A stretch of DNA of 64,000 nt from positions 28,317,273-28,381,272 of the forward strand of contig NC_134017.1 of the NCBI RefSeq assembly GCF_040712315.1, given 5' to 3'. This document shows, piece by piece, positions 57,501 to 64,000 of the stretch. Below the pieces are notes generated by a model. That model had not been told where the DNA came from. It saw only the letters and a program-made list of their open reading frames with translations, and ran no database searches. The first letter of the stretch is position 1. Every line of letters begins with the position of its first letter. Position numbers and translations under genes: made by a program. This DNA is from Castanea sativa (Eukaryota > Streptophyta > Magnoliopsida > Fagales > Fagaceae).

Positions 57501-59856
57501 TGACCGGAATGATTGCCGCACTGAGCAGATTTATCTCTCGGTCAGCTGACCGGTGCCGTCGTTTCTTCCAATTGTTGAATAAATGGAAAGGGTTTCAATG
57601 GACCGAGGACTGCGTGTTAGCCTTCCAACAGCTTAAGCAATATCTTTCTTGGCCACACATTTTGTCTCGCCCCGAGGCGGACGAGGTCCTGTTTGCTTAT
57701 CTGGCAGTGGCCGTCCACGCGGTCAGCCTGGTCCTTATAAGGGATGAAAGCAGGGTGCAAAGACCGGTCTACTACGTTAGTAAGTCTTTGAATGAGGCTG
57801 AGGTGCGCTATCTACTCTTGGAGAGAGCACTTCTGGCCATAGTTCATGCCACGCAGAAGCTTCCTCATTATTTTCAGTCCCACACTGTGGTGGTTCTGAC
57901 CCAATTGCCTTTCAAGGCGGTGTTACGCAGCGCCGATTACTCTGGCAGGGTGGAAAGTGGGGAACCATTTTGGGAGCCTTTGACGTTAAATACATGCCTC
58001 GCACCTCGGTGAAGGGCCAGGTACTTGCTGACTTGGTGGCAAAGTTTACCGAGCCATTGCTAGAAGAAACTCTGAAAGAAGCACACATGGATGAAAAATC
58101 AGTTGGTGTGATCACAGCCGCAGCACCTCCGACTTAGAAAGTGTTTGTGGATGGGGCAGCTAATCAGAGAGGGTCTAGTGTCGGACTTGTCCTGATATCC
58201 CCTGAGGGAATTGTCTTCGAAAAATCTCTAAGGCTAGCGTTCTCAGCTACTAATAATGAGGCCGAGTACGAAGCAGTCTTGGTGGGCATGAACATGGTAC
58301 ATAGGATGGGTGGAAAGGAAGTCCATGCATTCTTGGACTCTCAGTTAGTGGTCGGCCAGGTCACGGGGACCATGAAGGTTAGGGACCCAAGAATGCAAGA
58401 ATATTTGGCCCAGGTCAAGCGTTAGCAAGCTAAATTTGACTCCTTCGTCTTATCTCACATCTCTAGGAGTGGAAACACTCATGCAGACTCCTTGGCCACA
58501 TTGGCAACGTCTTCGGCTCAGGGTTTGCCCAGGATTATCCTCGTAAAGGATTTGCTAGAGCCAACTCTTACCGCTGTCAACGCAGCTAGCATCCATCTGA
58601 TAAGGCCTGGACCTAGTTGGATTGACCTGGTCATATCTTTTCTTAAGAACGACATCCTTCCTAAAGACAAGTCTGAAGCAGATAAGATACGTCGAAAGGC
58701 GCCACGTTTCTAGTTGTCCGAGGATTAGAAACTTTATAAGCGATCCTTCTCAGGACCATATTTGTTATATGTACACCCGGAATCAACGGAAGCACTTCTA
58801 GAAGAACTACATGAAGGGATCTGTGGTAGCCACACTGGGGGAAGGTCCTTAGCCCATAGAGCTCTGACTTAGGGTTATTAGTGGCCCAATATGCAGAGGG
58901 AGGCTCAGGACTATGCCAGAAAATGTGATTAGTGCCAGAGGTTCGCCCCTAATATTCATCAACCTGGAGGGGTTCTCAACCCTCTCTCCAGTCCTTGGCC
59001 TTTCGCACAATAGGGATTGGACATAGTGGGGCCATTTTTGAGGGCTGCAAGAAACAAAAGATGGCTGCTCGTGGGGACAAACTACTTCACTAAATGGGTC
59101 GAGGCTGACCCCTTAGCAAATATCAGGGACGTTGATTCCAAGAAGTTTGTTTGGAAAAACATCGTCACTAGATTTGGAATACCACACACACTTATTTCGG
59201 ACAATGGCGTTCAATTTGATAGCAAGGCTTTTAGGAAATATTGTGGTGATATGGGCATCCTAAACAGATACTCCACCCTAGCTTATCCTTAGGGAAATGG
59301 GCAAGCCGAGGCCGTTAACAAGGTCATAGTCAGTGGGCTCAAGAAAAGGTTGGACGATGCGAAAGGCAAATGGGTAGAAGAAATACCACATGTCCTGTGG
59401 ACGTATCGGACTACACCGCGCAGGTCCACTGGAGAAACGCCATTCTCTATGACTTATGGAGCTGAGGTGGTGATACCTCTGGAATCTGGTTTTCCCACCC
59501 TAAAGACGAGTTCTTTTAGCCCGGAGAATAACGATGGCCTCCTGGAGAAAGGCTTGGATTTAGTTGAGGAACGGTGCGAAGCAGCTATGGTCCAAATGGC
59601 TTATTATCAACGGAAGCTTAAGTGGGGATATGATGCCCACGTGAAGCTAAGGCCACTCGTGCTTGGGGATCTCGTACTAAGAAAAGTCGTGGGCACTACT
59701 AAGAACCCAGCTTGGGGTAAGCTAGGACCAAACTGGGAAGGTCCCTATCCCATTGTTTTAGTAGCAGGCATAGGATCGTATCGGCTAGCTGACCTAGATG
59801 AAAGAATTGTACAATGCCCATGGAATGTAAATAACCTTCGAAGGTATTATTATTAA
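54521..59856 (+). pseudogene. Gypsy-3 gag-pol, many TAG stops and some frameshifts
   Basis: Starts MAGLGSHHAESQ at 54521. Gag capsid region near 55027-55300 (KVFPSSLGPVAMRWFNGL) and knuckle FCQYHQDVGHTTENC; protease MIDQGSGVDIMYP near 56118; reverse transcriptase with VDFMDLNKACPKDSF and catalytic YVDDM at 57257; RNase H; archaeal-type RNase H (TNNEAEYEA, 58252-58278); integrase (LDIVGPF, SDNG) and GPY/F tail ending RRYYY at 59856. Breaks: frameshifts near 54815, 55580, 56090, 56400 and 57950; TAA near 54928; TAG at 56525-56527 (shared with Gypsy-2), 57443-57445, 58423-58425, and seven TAGs between 58711 and 59292. The final 500 bp are open. Not functional. Confidence 0.9.
56525..56533 (+). 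other. Shared amber codon in UAG-CAA-UUA context (Gypsy-3)
   Basis: TAG CAA TTA between protease linker (IIKDL) and reverse transcriptase, at the same codon as the Gypsy-2 amber (44620-44622). This nine-base context is the one known to permit readthrough in some plant viral RNAs. Use here is not shown. Confidence 0.5.
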
Positions 59857-59861
59857 TAAAA

Positions 59862-60640
59862 AGTACTTTTGTTATTCAGTAGTTCAAGGTTATGAATACA
59901 TTAGGGGCTTACAGTTATTCTTAAGTGTCAAACAGAAATTTGGTTAAGTATGGTCCTCGGACCAGAAACCTTGTGGAAATTGATATCTTGTCATTTGTTA
60001 AACAGAACCTTAGTTATGCCAAGTCCTCGGACCTTCTACTTTGGGGAAATTAACATTTGAAGTTGCTATTCTTAAGTGTCAAACAGAAACTTGGTTAAGT
60101 ATGGTCCTCGGACCACAAACTTTGTGGAAATTGATATCTTGTCATTTGTTAAACAGAACCTTAGTTATGTCGGGTCCTCGGACCTTCTACTTTGAGGAAA
60201 TTAACATTTGAAGTTGCTATTCTTAAGTGTCAAACAGAAACTTGGTTAAGTATGGTCCTCCGACCACAAACCTTGTGGAAATTGATATCTTGTCATTTGT
60301 TAAACGGAACCTTAGTTATGCCGGGTCCTCGGACCTTCTACTTTGGGGAAATTAACATTTGAAGTTGCTATTCTTAAGTGTCAAACAGAAACTTGGTTAA
60401 GTATGGTCCTCGGACCACAAACCTTGTTGAAATTGATATCTTGTCATTTGTTAAACAGAACCTTACTTATGCCGGGTCCTCAGACCTTCTACTTTGGGGA
60501 AATTAACATTTGAAGTTGCTATTCTTAAGTGTCAAACAGAAACTTGGTTAAGTATGGTCCTCGGACCACAAACCTTGTGAAAATTGATATCTTGTCATTT
60601 GTTAAACAGAACCTTAGTCATTGTTCTTATTCTTATCACA
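59862..60640. repeat. 151-bp tandem repeat in Gypsy-3, five copies
   Basis: TGGTTAAGTATGGTCCTC recurs at 59941, 60092, 60243, 60394 and 60545, an exact 151-bp period. It is the reverse complement of the Gypsy-2 unit, as expected from the opposite element orientation. Confidence 0.94.
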
Positions 60641-61047
60641 CACTTTGTGGAAACCAGTATCTTACTATTCGTTAACTTGGATCTTAAGTTCTCTATCATT
60701 AAGTGTTAAACAAATTTTTGTAAGGAATGGTCCTCAGACCTTACATCCTACTAAAAGTGATCCCTCAGATTACAAAGTTTAACCATCATGTGGGTTTTCT
60801 AACTAAGGCATTGTATAATATCCAAACTAAGTTAGTTTCTGTCAGGTTCTTAAATGTTTTACTTTGCAAAGTAAATATGCGCATGGCTGTTTAAAGGTTA
60901 TAATTTTTCAAATTCTAGATTTAGACTTGTTTGTTTTGTTCTGTCTTTAAGCTATGTGCTAGTAAAAACTTTCATGACAAGTATAAAAAGGATAAAGTGA
61001 AATAAATACAACTCGGATGGAAATAGAGTAAAATTGTTCTTTATTAA
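60641..61047. other. Spacer between tandem repeat and antisense gene of Gypsy-3
   Basis: AT-rich, non-coding, homologous to 40188-40600 of Gypsy-2. Confidence 0.5.
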
Positions 61048-63636
61048 TTATAAAGGGAATACATCATCATGTAAACAAGAAAAAAAAGGAGTACAGAAAA
61101 GTCCTATGCTAGGCCCTAAGCTTGGAGAGGGGGGGTCTTGGAGGGAGCTGCTGCTAGCCTTAGTGCTCTTCAGCTCTAACTCAAAGGTAGACAAGACTTG
61201 TTTTCCTTTGTCTGTTGAAGGAATGAGGGGCTCCACGTTCTGAATTTGCTCCTTCTCGGCACCTCCACACCCGTCCTTCTCGTTATGGGAACCTTCAGGT
61301 TCTGTAGGATCAGGAACGAGTTCTGGCATCACAGGAGGAAGGGCAGGAGAGGCGACAACAGGAGCGTCTTCTATCTCCTGTATGTCAAGGGGAAGCCAAA
61401 CGTTCTCGAGCTTCCTCAGCTCGGAAGCTTGAGGAACCCCTACTACGTTCAAGGCCTCCCCCCAGACCTGCTAACAGTATTCTCGGCACAATGCCGCGAA
61501 AGCTTCTGTCAGCTGGTCCTGTGTTGCGACCACTCCCTCCTGGTAGCTGGCTTGCTTGGCAGCCTCCAGGATGTGCTTGTGGACGAGAGCTTCCTCCTTC
61601 ATCCGAGCAAGCTCCTTCTCCAAGTTAGAGCGTACCCGTTGGGCTTGGGAGAGCTCGTTGTCCTTTTGGTGAAGAAGCTGGCGTTGCCCCTCCACTTGAT
61701 TCTTCATGGTTTTCAGGCTGGCTTCAGCACCATCTATCTCTCTCTTCAAATCAACCAGCTGGGAGGTAAGTTTTCCATTCTCCGCCAGGGCCTGGCACAG
61801 GGACCTTTCTGTCTCTTGTCTTATTTCCTGCTCCGCTCCAATTCGCTTCCAAGAATCCTCCATGAATTTCTCGGCAGCAAAAACTTCTTGAATGGCCTGC
61901 GATAAATGTTAGGGGGTTAAATATACTACGAAATTTATAAATAACCCTAAGAATACAAGAATGAAATGAAGCTTACCAGAGCTAAGTCCCTTTTCAAGGA
62001 AAGGAACAGCTGTGGCTGGCTCATTTTTTCCAAGGCCTCCATGTCCTTGGGCAGCAGAAGTGGGCGCTCCAACGCATCGGCCAGGCAGAGGGCGTGGCCT
62101 TGCTGGAACGCCCTGATGTTAGACTGAAGGGGAATTGGCGCTCCATCCAGTCTTAGCTCGGGAGACCACATAGCCGGTGCTCGGCGCACCTCGGCCACGT
62201 CTCTGATCTCCCCACTTTCAACCGAGCGGGCGCGCCCCTTGCCCTTATCCAACTTTTGCTGCTGAGCCGGCGGTGGCTGCTGTTTCAGCTTTTTCTGCTC
62301 CTTGCCACCAGCCCCCTCGGCCTCCACCTTCCTTTTCTTCTTCGGATTGTCGGCAGGAGGCTTGGGATCGGCTGGGGGAGGGGGTGGTGGCAAGGCTGGG
62401 GGAGCTTGGGATCCCTTCGCCCCCTTTTTAGCAACTTTTTCGCCTCTCACGATCATGAGGCCCTTAAGCGTGTCCATGTCCTCTTCAACAAAGCTGTTGT
62501 CTGGATGTGCTATCACTAGGCCCGGGATCCCAGAGGTCTCGACAGCCTCTTCCTCCTCATCGGAAAGGACGACGAACGGGTTTACGTGAGGTCGTTGGAT
62601 GTCCTCGAGTTGAAACTGTTCTATGTCCTCCTCCAACGTGTTCGACGAGGACACTTGCTCCTCTGGGATTGCGATTGCCTGAGAGTGTGCTGCGAGGGGG
62701 ATTGCCGCGAGGGGTTACGTGTATAGGATTGTGTGGAGATCGTCGAGAATATCGTGGTCGGCTAAGAAATGCGGCCTGACAACGTTGATTTGCCTACATC
62801 TCCGGTCACCCGCAACGATGGCGTTCTCGATCTCCTGGAAGTTTGAGGAGATAGGGTCGTACCCTAATATCAAATGAGCTGCCCTAAGTTGTAAGTCTTC
62901 ACTCACGAACACCTTTGAGCGAAGCACTCGGTTCAAATTTGCAACGTTACAATGGCTCAAGCGGGGGCGCACGTGTTGTTTATCTGCAAAGAAAGACACC
63001 AAAAACAGACAAACATGGTCAGATTTGTAGGACATGTGATGAACTACAGTTAAACGCTTAAGTAAATGTAAATGAACATTTCAAGATGTTAGATGGAGCT
63101 ACGGGGTGGGAAGTTAGATCCTAAGGATTCACACCTAGATCTCCCCACTCGACTGGACAGTGGGGGCCATCGTGCCAGTTGCCTGAGGCGATGAGGTAGT
63201 CATCCTTCATGCCTTTATTGGATTTGGGCAGACAGGAGATCAACCTAACTACGCTAGAGCGGGATTTGATGTAATAACCTACCCTAGTAAGTTTGTGGCA
63301 TTCGTACATAAAAACAACGTCATGCCAAGTGAGGTTTAATCCCAGTTCCTCATTTAGAGCGTCGACACTCCCTAAAACTCTAAAGACGTTGGGAGCACAC
63401 TGGTCAGGACATAACCGGTGGTTGCGGAGGTACTCCCTAGTTACGCTTTTCATTGGGAGGGTCATCCCGCCTTCTATGAAGGCAATCATGGGAATGATAA
63501 CCTCTCCCGTTTTCCTAGACCCAGCCACGGCTTCCGCCGGGCAGTATCTTAAACCTATGTCGCTGGGAATGTGGTATTTGGCCCTAAAACCTTCCATCCC
63601 AACGACGGTGTCAACTAAGCATTTAAATTTTCCCAT
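61048..63636 (-). pseudogene. Gypsy-3 antisense accessory gene, three exons, two stops
   Basis: Exons by GT-AG sites: 63135-63636, 61977-62983 and 61048-61896, with compatible phases. Exon 1 (MGKFKCLVDTVVGMEGFRAK) contains GGMTLPMKSVTREYLRNHRL, APNVFRVLGSVDALNEELGL, LISCLPKSNKGMKDDY and SGNWHDGP, which align in order with GGLRLPL..., NPNAWRLV, and SGPWAGRP of the Gypsy-1 antisense protein. Exon 2 has an acidic run (LSDEEEEA), a Pro run and a basic nuclear-signal-like NPKKKRKVEAEG. Exon 3 is a coiled coil (LTSQLVDLKREIDGAEASLK and onward). TAA at 62715-62717 and TAG at 61471-61473 interrupt it. Function unknown; it probably encodes a nuclear, self-associating protein (inference). Confidence 0.75.
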
Positions 63637-64000
63637 TAGAAAGGAACGAAAGACTGAGTTTTAAGAGGGAGAATGGTTAAGGTGGGAGCCGAGGATAGGA
63701 TCCGAGGAGGATGGATTAAAGAAAAAGTAGGAACTTACAAGTTTGAAGTTGTAAGAGTTTCCACGGATTTCTGCAGAGAAAAGGTAATTATTGATGTTTT
63801 GATGTGATTAGCCTCTGAAGAAATAAATGAAGGCGCATGTTTCCAAAGCGTCATGACGTGCAGGAAGCGGCCTCGAAATTGCATTCGTCCCGCCCAAATT
63901 TTCAGGGGGTAACAAGGGCCGTTAGATACTCATCTCACCGTTGAATATGGGGGACAAGGTGTAACTTACGGTCATAAATGCGCGCGTTTTTGAAATTAAA
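63637..64000. other. Upstream region of the Gypsy-3 antisense gene
   Basis: Homologous to 37400-37627 of Gypsy-2 (shared CGCGCG...TTTTTGAAA). It would hold the antisense promoter; no clear TATA box is visible. The 3' LTR lies beyond the window. Confidence 0.5.

Larger units (their letters stand above)
53714..64000 (+). mobile_element. Gypsy-3: Tat-type Ty3/Gypsy element, same family as Gypsy-2, cut by window end
   Basis: 5' LTR, primer binding site, gag-pol (+), five-copy 151-bp repeat, and antisense gene (minus). By comparison with Gypsy-2 the window ends about 150 bp before the 3' LTR. The LTR is clearly diverged from Gypsy-2, so these are separate copies rather than a recent duplication. 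Many in-frame TAG codons. Confidence 0.9.

Noticed and set aside
58711..59292. Reassigned amber codon (TAG read as Gln/Trp)
   Set aside because: Nuclear plant genes in this window use TAG only in decayed elements; the TAGs stand for both CAG and TGG, which fits deamination and not a coding change.

Overview
This window is from a plant nuclear genome, most likely a woody eudicot. The evidence is intron-bearing genes of plant families (class-3 lipase, OSCA/CSC1 channel, B3 factor), plant Tat-type Ty3/Gypsy elements with two RNase H domains, an L1-type LINE, hAT, Mutator-like and Tourist-like elements, and AT-rich spacers with long (TA)n tracts. I cannot name the species. There is no sign of bacterial sequence.

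Layout. 0.5-2.1 kb: an intact single-exon PLA1-Igamma/DAD1-like lipase (+). 2.9-36.6 kb: a tandemly duplicated OSCA/CSC1-like locus on the minus strand. Copy A (about 2.94-8.3 kb) is a three-exon pseudogene. Copy B (11.3-19.3 kb) has six exons that join into one open frame. Copy C is only a 3' flank (about 34.9-36.6 kb). Most insertions in one copy have an empty site in another copy, so their limits and target duplications can be read directly: a solo LTR in intron 3 of A, a 5'-truncated LINE in intron 1 of B, a Tourist-like MITE and a hAT MITE in C. A roughly 14-kb insertion lies 375 bp upstream of the B start codon. It is a hAT element (19648-33627) carrying a complete Gypsy element (Gypsy-1, 19872-30062) inside its transposase gene.

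36.6-47.3 kb: Gypsy-2, complete by its LTRs and target duplication but lacking a primer binding site. 47.3-53.7 kb: AT-rich spacer with a B3-domain gene (minus) broken by a 327-bp solo LTR in exon 3, a partial copy of its first exon, and a solo LTR related to Gypsy-1. 53.7-64 kb: Gypsy-3, same family as Gypsy-2, plus strand, cut by the window end just before its 3' LTR.

Main points. (1) Each Gypsy element carries, between pol and the 3' LTR, a second gene in antisense with conventional introns. In Gypsy-1 four exons splice into an uninterrupted 644-codon frame beside a TATA box and a G-box, although gag-pol of the same element has four stop codons. (2) Gypsy-2 and Gypsy-3 share one amber codon between protease and reverse transcriptase in the context UAG-CAR-YYA, the known leaky-stop context, while their other stops are private. 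(3) The private stops are mostly TAG at former CAG or CTGG sites, as expected from deamination of CHG-methylated cytosine. (4) Removing one LTR and one target-duplication copy restores the B3 gene frame.
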